Of a stretch of 64,000 nucleotides of DNA, positions 28,814 through 41,800 are shown in pieces. How positions within the stretch are numbered: position 1 is the stretch's first letter; each line of letters begins with the position of its first letter. The stretch spans positions 7,690,424 through 7,754,423 of the forward strand of contig LR746267.1 in the NCBI GenBank assembly GCA_902729315.2, read 5' to 3'. The notes beneath the pieces were generated by a model. The model worked only from the letters and a program-made list of their open reading frames with translations. It was not told where the DNA came from and did no database searches. Both the position numbers and the translations under genes were made by a program. The DNA is from Spirodela intermedia. Taxonomy: Eukaryota > Streptophyta > Magnoliopsida > Alismatales > Araceae.

Positions 28814-31800
28814 ATGGACGAAGATGAGCACGAGGTGTACGGCGGGGAGATCCCCGACGAGGGGGAGATGGAGGGCGACATGGATTCCCAGAACGTCGAC
28901 ATGGACATGTCCAGGACGGAGGATGACGCCGTCAAGGTCCTCTCCACCGCCATATTCCTTCCTCCTTTGCTCCGAAACGTCCGATCACGTTCGATTTCTT
29001 TTCGGACATGTAACCTAACCCTAGATTTGCGTCAGGAACTGGATGAGATGAAGAAGCGGCTCAAGGAGATGGAGGAGGAAGCCGCTGCCCTACGTGAGAT
29101 GCAGGCGAAGGTTGAGAAGGAGATGGGCGCTGTTCAGGGTCTGTTTCTCATTCCTCTTCTTCCTGGATATATAACTTTGTCAACAAGAAAATAGCTGTAT
29201 GCTTGGTTGATCCCTTTCGTACGCCTCTAGGTAGAATATATTCATTCTAAGATCTGATAGGGTAAGCCAGCTTGTTGTTATCTAAGGGTTTTGGGGGGCT
29301 ACGTCCATGGTTCAAAGCTCAATATGTTTTGTTTCCTTGGCCTAAATCTGTAACGTCCTTTTTCTGTTGAAGTCGTTCCATTCTTATAATCTCGGCGATC
29401 TCTTTGATAAATTTATCATCTATGTTTCCTCTGTTATCTATTTGAGGTTCACAAGTAATCTTTAGAAGATCAACCTACATTTAGACTGTGTGGATATGCC
29501 TATATGTCTGTAGCGTTTCCTGGGAGACATCATGTTGGGACCTAAATGGTACTTGGGGTGCTTTAGTCTAATGTCCTATGAGATTTTGCTGATCAATGGA
29601 AAGTTAGTAATTGGTCCAATGGAAATTGTGAAGATTGTGCTTATGTAACTGTTTGGTTACATTTCCTTCTGCTCCGAATCCATCTTAAAGTTTTGGGAAA
29701 CTTTCATCATTATCTGTAGTCAGACATGGTTATATAACAAGTAACTAGTTTATTTTCCACCCACTAAGTAGCCACATAAGATTTACGATGTGCCTTTCCC
29801 CGCAAAGAAAATTTTGTAGAGAAATGAAATCACATTGCCTCATCCTGTTGAAGTTGACGCTAGTTGGCTCAGCCAATTGAATAAATTACCGAATGTTCAG
29901 ATCATTCTTCAGATTTAGGGTTTGAAGATGCATGCCCGCCCCCCGCCCCCTCCAATTGAAGCGATTACTTTAAATAGGGAGTGATTCCACTTACTAGAGA
30001 GGCTTGTGTAGGTATCAAAGATCAATGTGACTGGTAGCAGTAGGAACGATTGGCGTCATCTGTTTATGGGAAGGCCGATATCATAGGTTGGGAAATACAG
30101 ACAATTGGATTGTTGGGAGGAGTGGTGACAGGAGCAGCAATTTTAAGATATAGAATGAGGATGTTTTGTCTCTCGTCTCATATTCTTTGGAAGACCTACG
30201 AAATTTCATTGATTTTCATGTAATTCCTACATTGTGAAAGTAACCACGGTCTTGAAGCATCTCCGTTGCTTAGACTGGTAGCTGGGGAATGAGCTGGGAT
30301 GGTGGTCGTCGTGGGTAAGAATATTGGTTGCACTCTCATAAAATACATTACCTGTTCTTTGCAATGAACGACTATTTCATGGATTTTTTATCTGAACATC
30401 TGTAATATGTTTCACCATATTTACCGTTATTGATGTCATGGATACCTATCTCCTTGGTTTATAAAATATGTATGGCCAATCATAATGATGTAATCAGAGT
30501 ATTATAACCAGACTATTTATGTCATTCTTGGGACGTCGGCTTTTATCTGTTTTTTAATCTTTTATTTTCAGATCCCGCTACTGCTGCTGCATCTCAAGCA
30601 AATAAGGAAGAAGCTGATACACGATCTGTGTTTGTTGGCAATGTAAGTATCTTTGTTTTTATTTAATCTATTTGGACGTGCTGGTCACTTCATTTCGTTT
30701 TTACGTTAATTCGGTCATCTCAACTTTTATGCCTCAAGGTATGTAAGATGACGATAGTTGCATTGTAAGGAATAAACCTGTGGTTTCCTTTAGTCGATGG
30801 GTGGCTGGAGTGTTCTACCAAATTCATTGATAGAATTGATTCATTCGAAGTGCAACTATAGTGTTACGAATGTTTCTCTTTTATTCTAATCTAAAAAAGG
30901 AGAAAAAAATAAAGCATGTCTTGATCACGGATCCTCTTCAATTCCAGCATGTTGTCTTTGCTTGTTCAAGTGGTGATCAACAATATGGTCATTTTTCAGA
31001 TGATCTCACATTGTTCTAAAGCAAGTTTGTTACTTCGACCGATTGCATACTTTAAATATATAATACAACCGTAACTATAAACATTTTTGACGAAATGTTT
31101 ACTGTTCAGCACTTATGCATTCCACCAAAAAAACTGAAAGACATACGTGAAACGCCACCTTATTTTATTGTAACAAATAACATTGGACGAAGTTGGATAT
31201 GAATTTTTTTCTTGAAATTTATTTATGATATGGAATATAACATATCAGTATTTACGTTGTGGGCTGTACTGCTGCTTGCCTAGGTGACACCTTGAAAACT
31301 ATGTTTTAAAGAGTGATTTAAAAAGAGCTCATATCCTTTATGCACTGTGGTCTGGAATACCTTATAGGACCTTTTTTTTTTTGTTCGTCTTCCACTTAAT
31401 TTTGTGGTTATGATTCCTATCCACATTTCTACATTTGTGGTGAACTACATATGTTCTTGGACTTGAAGTACTTTCTGGGCTCTTATTCATGTACATCGAT
31501 CTGTTACTATTTCAAAATTGGAATAGTTGAATAGGAGATCTACCGTCACTATGGGAAATCCGGTTCTTTTGGGCTCTTAGTCTGTTCCACAAATTGTTAG
31601 CATCTACTATTGTATCCAAGGAAAACGGGAGGAAAATATTCATATCGAAAGCGTCAAATGGCATGCTTGATAAATTGATCTTTTTACCTGAGGACAAGGT
31701 GATTTGAACAATTCAAAGAATATAAGATTGATTCAGATGGCTATGGAGGGTTACTGAAGCAGAATTAAAAATATTCAGACAAGAAAATACCTTAAAGATA

Positions 31801-34338
31801 AATAAGAAGTTCAGTTTAGGTGAATGATTAAAGAGATTGTTCTTTTATTTAGAAAGCGAACTTGTTGCGAACGTAATCAATAGAAGAATCTTGGATTTAG
31901 CAAGTGATCTTAGGATATACATATATATATATATGTATATGTATTACACTTGTAGATCTACTTAGCTTTGGAAAATCTACGTCGTTTTCATTTTGAATTC
32001 CTTCTTGCCTTTTCTTTTAATTCCAGTTAAGAGAACTCATCTCCCGGTCATTTCTGTATTGTGCTTTGAAAATGAGTTAGGCTGTTAGTATGTCTCTTCA
32101 ATTGGTTGACACAGCCTTCGTGATTCCTTCCTGTCTGACAATATTTGTATTTATTTATTAATATTTTATGGCCTGCCCATATCCATTTCTCTTTCAATCG
32201 GTGGTCAAGGTGTCTTTCTTGTACTCACATTTTCCCAACCTGAGGCATTCAGTGTGGTACTACTCTCTGGCAACATGGGATGGCCAATGGTTCTCTTTTC
32301 CTTTTGTTTCCCCTTTTTATTAGTTTTAAATAGAAGTTTTTTGGGCTGCTTCGTTCTTTGACTTCCTTATAATTTTCCACTCTTAGAACAGTCATGTAGC
32401 GTAATCAGCCTGGTTTCATAATTTAATCTGTGTATCCTTTCCTATGATTCTCATGTTTGAATTGTTTGTAATGGCTTTCTATATTTTCAGATGTGGAGTT
32501 GTCCTTTGACCATATGCCTAATAATGGTCGCAGGGTTGCCCTTCAATCTTCTAAGTCCTTGGAACACAGTTCTTGGGATGCCAGTAATCTCTGGTTTAGG
32601 ATACCTGGTCCTTAAAGAGAAGAAAAATAGAAAATTTGCCGAATGAATATCAGAAAAGAAATGTGGAAAAAAATTCTAAGCAGCCCCCCAAAAGAGAAAA
32701 CTGAGGGCACAAAAAATACAAATATGTCATGAGAAGTGTAAAAAAAATGAGGTGAAAAAAAGTTGAAAGAAAAAAAAAAGGTGACGGTATTCATATCACA
32801 TGAGTAAAAAGATGGATAAGAAGGGAAAAATAGATGTACGACCAGAGGGATCTGTAGTCCCAAGTCTGGGAGGGCTTAGTAGATTGATGATACAACGATC
32901 CAGGACCTAAAATGCTGCTTGCGGCTGAATTTGTTGGCTCCATGGACATTGAATGTTGAATGAAAGATGAAAGTCTGATGCCTCTGAGGTTCCTAGTTTC
33001 CTTGTGTAACACGGTAAGAGGTCTTTGATCTCTTACTCATGGATTTGGTCTCTTCATCTAATTTTTTTTCTTGCAAAATCTTTACATTATTTCATTGTAT
33101 GCTGTTATCTGCTTCTTGTCGAAACATGAACCGCTAAAGAAAAATAATCTAATCGTCTGCTGCTTTTATTTAACATTTTCATATGCTTGTATTATGGGGA
33201 GAGAATTACGTGGGTCATTCCATAATAGTTAGTTCTGTTTAAGCCCTTGGCTGTGCTACGTTAGTCTCACTAATGTGATATTTTAACCTTGCGACATTAT
33301 GTTTATCATTATGCTAGGTTAGGTTTTCATCTTATTGGACATTGGGGCTGCATTTTTATTTTTATTTTTATTTTAAACATAATAACATATCTTACTTAAT
33401 ATCAATCGTTGTGGGGAGCGAATGCTCCTGCTCATCTTCTCGTTTATGACGTTGCCTAAGGTCCTATGCCTCATTCTAACATTAGAGCGTCTCCAAAAGT
33501 TGCCATCCAAATACATGATAGATCATGGTGAACAACGAATTTAGGTTTTTACTTGGAGAGGGACCCGTTTCATTCAGAAATTTTGAGTTTTTTTCTCTCT
33601 CCCAACATTTAGGCTCTCGTGATCCATTCTGTTGAATATGTTTGGTGGGGGCTGTTTTGAGTACCTTATATTTGTTTATTTGAAATCATTTGTCAGTTAC
33701 TGTTGAGTGATCTTACCATCATCTGATCGAGAAACAGGATTGTTCAGCAAAATTTAGGGTTTCAATAACATATGGAAACACAATCGAAGTAGGGTTTTGG
33801 TAGCGTGTTAACATATGGATTATCCTTTTGTATCCTCCCTAAAGTAGAAATTTTGGATAATCTCTCATCAAGAGGGCTATAATCTCTCTCCCCCTGTCTC
33901 TCTCTCTGTCTCTCTCTCTCTGTGAGATGATAGGAGATCTTGGTACCCGGTAGTAGATGAAAGAAATCCTTTGCTTTTTTGTATAACCCATCAGAAATGA
34001 GATATGTTGCAGATCATCTCATAAAATTCTGTGGGCTTCTTGCTCAACAACCCACTGTGGGGCACCCCAATCTGACGGCGTTTTTGGCATGGGCGCTTCA
34101 CAATCTTTCCCACTGCAGGTGGACTATGCCTGCACTCCCGAGGAGGTCCAGCAGCACTTCCAATCCTGTGGGACGGTCAACCGGGTCACCATCCTCACCG
34201 ACAAGTTCGGCCAGCCAAAGGGCTTCGCCTACGTGGAGTTCGTCGAGGTCGACGCCGTCCAGGAGGCCCTCGTCCTCAACGAGTCCGAGCTCCACGGCCG
34301 CCAGCTCAAGGTCCTTCCCTCCCCCCTTCTTCTTCTTC

Positions 34339-34405
<67 letters not shown>

Positions 34406-34766
34406 AACTTTATCCAATGGTACCTGATGGAGCTTAGGACCGAATTCGCGATTATATATAGATATATAATATTTTATTTTATTTTATTGCGTTTTATCCC
34501 AGGTTTTGCCTAAGAGGACGAATGTGCCCGGAATGAAGCAGTTCCGCCCGCGGCGTTTCAGTCCCTACGCGGGATACCGCTTCCGCCGGCCCTACGTACC
34601 GCCTTATTTCTACTCCCCCTACGGCTATGGGTCGGTCAACCCTTTCTCTCGCCTCCACTTCTCTCTCCTTCCATCTCTCTGTGCCTTGATGAAAAGTTGA
34701 CTCTTTTATTTTGTCTACAGGAAGGTCCCGAGGTTCAGGAGGGCGACTCGCTATCGGCCCTTCTGA
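28814..34766 (+). CDS. PABN1: Nuclear poly(A)-binding protein (PABPN1 homologue)
   Basis: Exons 28814-28936, 29036-29138, 30572-30642, 34119-34310, 34503-34630 and 34721-34766 give 220 residues. An acidic N-terminus with [10 protein letters not shown] is followed by a coiled coil at about residues 42-75 ([15 protein letters not shown]...). One RRM spans about 93-170, with RNP2 VFVGNV and RNP1 KGFAYVEF, and the basic Arg/Tyr/Pro C-terminus includes SPYGYGKVPRFRR. This is the PABN1-3 layout. The protein binds growing poly(A) tails in the nucleus and stimulates and limits poly(A) polymerase. Intron 3 is 3476 bases and falls between RNP2 and the rest of the RRM. Intron 4 has a (TTA)n run close to its donor. 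Confidence 0.95.
30643..34118 (+). other. Large third intron of PABN1
   Basis: AT-rich, with oligo-T and oligo-A runs, a (TA)n run near 31918-31936 and a short CT tract at 33887-33922. I see no nested gene and no clear transposon termini. Confidence 0.6.
34344..34404. repeat. (TTA)n trinucleotide repeat in PABN1 intron 4
   Basis: About twenty ATT units beginning some 33 bases after the exon 4 donor. Confidence 0.95.
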
Positions 34767-35868
34767 GAGGGCTCGCGTTGACCGTCCCCTCCCCAGCGTT
34801 GACTTTGAGGCCCGGTTTCTCCCTTCTCTTAGTGGCTGGGGCGCACGCCTGCGATGTGCTTGCTTAAAATGACCGACCGAGTTAGATCACTGAGCTACTT
34901 TTTATATCACCCTTAATGTGGGACTTTATTCGAATTGGCATTAATGTGGGACATTATAGTAAAAATCTTCCTTCCACGTGTCTATCTCTGGATCGCCCAC
35001 TTGGCGGCAGGGCCTAGATTAATATCGGACGAGGGGGATTTGGCCTTGATTTATAAATAGAGGGAAATTATATTTTTCGATTTTTTTGTTTTTTTGACAA
35101 GAACGGCGGGTGGGGTTATTTTTTTTCGGCAAGTGGTGGGCGGCTTAACGGGATGAACGTGGGGGGAGTGGGCCCCACTTCTCTGTTTTGTTACGAGAGG
35201 GCAGGGAGTGGGGTCCCCCAGCTCCTTTTGTCCTTTTTCTTTCTTGGTCACGTTCTCCGCTTCTTTTTTTCAAACCTTTCTTTCTCCTTTTCGGGATTTT
35301 GAACGCCGAGGGAGAGCAGTCCAGTCGCTCTGGTTGGCACAGTGAACGGCGAGTGCGCGGAGGAGAGGGCAAGGGAGAGTGGTGGGGATTTCAGACACTG
35401 CAGGAGGCGCGGATCTGCTGGCCGGTGGGGGAGAAGATGGGGAGGAAAGAGGGCAGATTGACTGGCTGAAGGAGGGCTCGGGGACGACGACGGGAGGGAG
35501 GCGGATACTTCTTCGGATGCCGAGACGTTGACGCTTCGCATTGGATCCTGTTGTTCTCTCCCGAAACTAAACGGGTAGATCTGATCGCCATATGTTTCTG
35601 CATCTTGTGGTGTCTCTAATTTTCCGAGGATGGGGGTGTAGCTCTGGTTTGGCCCTGTCGTTTATTTCCTCTTTTCTTCTGTTACCCGGCAGATTTTTTG
35701 GGCGTCACGGTCGTCAGACGTGTTGTATCGGAGGACGAGCGCTGGGAGGGACGATTGGAGGCGCCGGGTATCTTTCCCTTTCGGCATTTCGCAGGCATTG
35801 CTCCGATATCAGGTTTGGGCGGCGGTTTATGACCCGAGAAGTGAGAATTCAACTCCGCCACCGCCGCC
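34767..35868. other. Intergenic region and leader of the next gene
   Basis: Begins with the PABN1 3'UTR. TTAATGTGGGAC occurs twice around 34914-34946. From about 35150 the sequence becomes GC-rich and probably contains the promoter and 5'UTR of the following gene. A leader intron is possible but the splice sites are not clear. Confidence 0.5.
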
Positions 35869-38800
35869 ATGTTCACTGAAGGGCTTGATCCTCATGCCGT
35901 CCGATGGGTTCAGCAGGTAGGTTTGCTCCTCCTCTTTCCCCTCGTCATCTTTTTCTTGTTCGTCGTGGATGGGCGGTTCTGTTCCTTTGGGCGTTGTCTC
36001 GGTCTCGTCACGTCTAAATAGAACGATGCATGTTCTACTAGGAGACGCGCACAAATTCCAGCTCAAACAAGGGTCTTCATTCTGTCCGAGGCGATAACTG
36101 GGGGGTGGGAGGGGCAGGGGGCGCACGGGCGTCTGTCTTGCCACGACCGGAGAAGTTTCGAAGTGGGCACTTAACTCAGGCTTACGTCCCCGTGTCGCGC
36201 ACCATTCCGGCTGATGAAGACAGCGTTTCAAGCACTTCTGACATGGATGAGGATACGGACTATGATGAGGATAGATACAGCGCGAGATATTACCCTAGCT
36301 CACCGCCCAAAGTTGGTCGCATGCAGACCCAGCATCATCAGCAGCGGGGTCAACGGCGTTCTGGTGACGTCAATGGAACCGTTAGCGTGCCCAAGAAAAC
36401 TGTTCTGTCGAGCCAGTATCAGTATTCCAGTGATACATACTCAGATTTGAGTCCTTCCAGAAGTCAGCGTTATCCTCAGAAGCAAAGCGGACAAACTCAT
36501 ACGAGCGACTACACAGAGGATGATGAATCTGAATCAGGTTGCAGCTTAGAATTCACTTCTGGGCTGCAGAGACCTAATGGAGATACATACATGTCGTCAC
36601 GAAGATCTCCCCAGAAAAGTAACTTCCACAATGTTCCCTTCCAGGGAGGAGGGCAGACATATTCTGAAAAGGTTCGACCTCTAACCTTAACCCCTTTAGG
36701 ATTATAAAATTACAAATATGCATATCCTGTGTAGTTTGGAGCATTAATGTGGAAATTCTATAACACCTAACCATTCTATTAAGTCTGTCCGAACTGATCT
36801 TATAGAATGGTTAAGTGTTTTAATGTGGAAATTGTGCTTTGGATGAATGTAACATGCCAAAAGAAGTTGATCACGAGAAGAAGACAGGCCAAATGAAGAT
36901 GATTAGCCCCTAAAAATGCTCACTACTAAAAACTGAAATACATAGTAAAATTCATTAATTTTTTTGGCTGAAAATTTTTATGTTCCTAAAACAATTAGCA
37001 CTTTTCTTGCTTATAACTGAACTCTATCTGCATAGCTTCACTGGGTAGTTACATGATACTCTAGTGGTGCTCATTGCAATTGGGAATGTCAAAATAAATG
37101 CTTGCCCAGGAGGCTGCGCAGGGAGAGATGCCAAGCCAGGTCCTGCACTACACAGTGCAAAGGATCTACAGTTGAGGACCAGCCACGTTTGCAAAGATAC
37201 CCAGGAATGTACTGGACTCCATAAGTGGGTCTTTAGGTGTGGAAGTCAAAAAGAAGTTCGTGGGCGGAAAGATAATTTGGGGGATTATCACAACTGCTTA
37301 TGGATTTCCTCAGCTAGGAGATGCATGTACAGCAAAGTTTGGACATAAGGATTTCATTACCTTTAGAACTGTCTTATAACTTGGGAATGGGACTCATTTT
37401 TTCAAGTGTTTTACCGATTATTTGTATTAATTTTTAGAAAGCTGAAGTTTTTCTAGTACGTTTGCTTAAAGTTTTACTGTTATCAATTGAAGTTTTTTTC
37501 TGATAGGATATGCTTTCAGGATCCTCAGGTTGGACGCCTGGCTAGCAAAAACAATAATGATGCCAAGGTTCCTAGTGCCCCACCACTATACGTCCCTACT
37601 CATCAAATCAAGGAAGAGGTGGGCAAAAAGGCCTCAATGCTAAGAGTTACTCCATTTTCAACTGCTTCATCATCATCATCCATCAAGAATCAGCAGAATG
37701 CAGATGCCAGTGTTAGATTGAACGCATCCAACAAGTATGCTTGGCCCACGAAGCATAGTTTCCATTCTCTTTAAGAATGATTTCTTAAATTTAAAGTTCT
37801 ACTACCTGTTGGCAGGACAAATGATGCTGATGTTGAGGCGACAACTTCTGGTTCTGTTGCAGTTCGTGTACCCAATTACCATGCAAGGTGGAGTGTCCTT
37901 CACGTTATTCGAAACAACAGTGAAATCATTTAGTGGATAAACTTTGTGGTGCCTCTACACTCATTCTTAGTCTTGTTGACTTGTAAGTTAGCATCTGATT
38001 TCGTCTCATATGTTTCAGTGGACAAGGACCATGGCATTCAGTTATCGCATATGATGCATGTGTTAGACTTTGCCTTCACTCATGGGCGATAGGTTGCATG
38101 GAGGCTCCTACTTTTCTGGAGAATGAGTGTGCCTTGCTGAGAAATGCATTTGGGTGAGCTGAAGTTTTTTCACTTTTGATATAAAAAAGGATTAAATTTA
38201 ATGTTTCTATAAAAATAATTAAATTGCGCCAGGCCTCTACATTTATCTCGTTTGAGTGTTTTTTGCCGTGCAAAGATGCCTTTGCATTTGGTCGTACTCA
38301 TTTCGTGGCTTTCTGTGCTTTTCCTAGTTTGCAGCGAATCTTGTTACAATCAGAGGAGGAATTACTTGCACAACGCTCATCTAAAGTTACCAATGAAGTT
38401 CCTGTTGTAAAACCAAAGAAGACAGTTGGCAGGATGAAAGTACAAAGTGAGATAGTTTTCTTGTTTGCAATGCTTCTCTCCTTTCTGAAATTTGGTACAC
38501 TACTGCGGTCTGATTGTGCCATCTTGCCCGCGTTTTTAATGTTTGTCTAATTAATCTCATTTTCTGAATGTCATCCCTGTCTTTCTCAAGAAAATACACT
38601 AGCCTTGCTATTATCTGCCATTTTTTCTGATCTATGTTTATCAACTTTTTTAACGTATATATTGTATAATTTTGGATTTATGGGATCAATCTTTGACTTC
38701 TAAGCATAATATTCTTTTGCAGTTCGCCGAGTTAGAATGGTCGCAGATGGGCCTTCAGGCTGCAGCTTTTCTTCTTTGCAGCCGCCAGTTATAAACTTGA

Positions 38801-41800
38801 AAACATTCCGGCACCAAATCTCAAACCTACAGTCGAGTCTTTCTTCTGGATGGGGGTCTCTTCGAAATGTTCGTCTAGTACCTCATTTACCTACCACCAG
38901 GTCCTTTTCACGGAATAGCATGGCATATATGCATGCTAGTACTCAGTATATCAAACAGGTTTCTGCACTCCTTAAAATTGGTGTCACTACATTGCGTAGC
39001 AGATCCTCATACGATGTGATGCAAGGTATAGAAACTCAACAATGTTGATGCTTACTCTTCTGACAATTGATATATTTGTATTTAATTACTGTTAACGAGA
39101 AATATATCATTTCGACAGAGTCTTACTCATGTCAGTTGAGGCTCAAAAGTGCAAGTGAACAAGATGCCATTAGAATGCAACCGGGATCAAGTGATTCACA
39201 TGTCTTGTATGTTTCGTTTATTTGTATTTACGTGCATTGTTGTTTTACATTCGTGCCTTCAGTAGATATTGACTTAGCATGGATCTACGCACTTTCAGTT
39301 ACCTTTTTTGCATTTTGTAGAAAGTTGTTTTATCTCTTGTTTGTTACCTATCAATCGGTGTTCAGGGAGAAATATATGAGGCTTTTCTTTTAAATTGCAG
39401 CTTTCCGGATAGTTTAGGAGATGACTTAATTATTGAGGTCTATGATTCCAAGGGAAACTCTTATGGTCGTGTGCTTGCTCAAGTGGCTACCATATCTGAG
39501 AGTGCAGTAAGTTGTCCTTGATATTTTCGTCGCTTTTACTATGCGGTGGGTTGTTCCTTTATGACCATCGGATTTCTGGTTCTGTGCAGAGTGACAAGCT
39601 TCGGTGGTGTCCCATTTACCGTGAACCTGAGCACGAACTTGTAGGTCACCTGCAGCTTTTTGTAAGCTACTCGACTGGTCTTGATGAGAATGGTTCTCTT
39701 AAGGTAATGATATCAACAGAAAATCTTGTTTGTTTTGATACAAAGTAATTCATAAATGAAAGAAAGACATGATTACGGATTTCACTCCTATTGCGCATAT
39801 GATGGCTAATCTTAGATACTGGGTTTTTACTTCGCTCATCATTGTCATTTTCTGCTGAACCCATCAAATTGCAGCTGGGGAGGCAGAAAATGTCTTTTAG
39901 TGAGCCTGTTGTCAAACATCTCTCGCTGTATCGAATCTATCTTACATGGATTCACATTGTCGTATCTATGTTGTTTGCTTCATCTCCCTTTATTCATTTG
40001 ATATATCATTTCAAACTTCTCATATAAATTTGGCACCACAATTCCCATTTTACAGGGATAATTCAACCAATAAAAATGTAGAAAAAATATAAAAGGAATC
40101 ATGTATGGCTTGTAAAGGTATATTACAATACTAGAGGGGAATAACAAAAGAAAGCACTGAATGATTGTTCCCTTGCTTGTGATTACGACAAGCTTTCACA
40201 AAAATGCATTCACGGAACTGTGTCTAGGAATGATTTTTGTTGTCAATCCAACCTCTTTCAGTTTTTCGATTGAACCTTGAGAACATCACAGTAATGTTGT
40301 GCTCCTCTTAGTGTGGTTCTGTCGCAGAAACCATGGCTTATGATGTGGTCTTGGAGGTTGCGATGAAAGTTCAACATTTTCAACAAAGGAATTTGCTGTT
40401 GCACGGGTCTTGGAAATGGTTGCTTTCAGAGTTTGCATCCTACTATGGGGTGTCGGATGCGTACACCAAACTAAGGTAAAGCTGTCTTACCGATGTTTTA
40501 TTGCATAGCCTTTTTGTTTCTGTTTACTGGCATTCTTTTTTCTTTATTTATCTTAATTTCCCCTGTCCTTGTCAACTTATAATTCTGATTCTTGGGCAGA
40601 TACCTTTCTTATGTTATGGATGTAGCAACACCCTCAGCCGACTGCCTCACCTTGGTGTATGATTTGTTGTCTCCCGTAATTCTGGGAAACCAAGTTAGAT
40701 GTACCCTAAGTCATCAAGAGGTAAGCACTTTTCCGGTACCCGCATTCTTTTGAGATTATGTTTTAAATTATAGTGATATGACTGGGATGTGACTGTTAAG
40801 GCATGTGCTCTGGATAAAGGTTCTCTTTCTCTTTCTTTAAAATTTATCTACCCTGTTCTTATGGCTGGACGCTGATAAGTATGTTTGAATTTGAGCGGAT
40901 TCTATCATATCGTTCCTATTTTTCTTGTATTATTCTTTTATAATTTTTTTCCTAAGTTTTAGTTGGATGTGCTTGACCAGAATCGGATCTTGGGAGAGAT
41001 TGAGGAACAAGTTGAGCAAATTTTGTCTACGGTTTTTGAGAACTACAAGTCTTTGGACGAGTCATCACCTTCAGGAATGATGGGTGTCTTTCGATCAGCA
41101 ACTGGATCCCCAGCTCCAGCGTTAGCACCTGCTGTAAAGCTATTTACGCTTCTCCATGACATTCTATCCCCAGAGTCACAGTTGAAGTTATGTGTGTACT
41201 TTCAGGTCTGGAATTGACAAAACTTAATTCCTTGTATGTTCTCTTCGATACTTTATATCTTAGCTTGCCAGGATTCTGTGTGTTAGACTGCAGTGAAGAA
41301 GAGATCGAGGAGGCACCTTGTAGAAACAGATGAGTTTATTGCCAACAATTCTGAGGGATGCACTATGGATAATATATCAATGTCCACTGCGTATCAGAAG
41401 ATGAAAGCACTTTGCTTAAATATAAGAAATGAAGTCTATACTGATATTGAGATTCATAATCATCACGTACTTCCAAGGTGAGCTCTCTCTTGGCTGTACC
41501 ATTTTTACTCCCCAGCCACAAATAGCATCCTGTGGTTTCTTGTCATTATCTGGCTATGCATAACATCGAATGCCCTAAAAAATCGAACCTGAAATTCTAA
41601 GTGCTATTGATAGAATGCCCAACAAGTAGTATTCTGCCTGCCCTGTCTATTTTTCCTTAGGGAAAGAGGGCAGTAGCAATCAACCCCTGAGGAAGCCATT
41701 TCCATAGGGAGTGATCTACTCCGGAGAACTACCTTGTATTTACATTCTTTCATAATTTTATTTTCAATTCGCCTCATGTAAGTTGCTTTTTTTTTATTCT

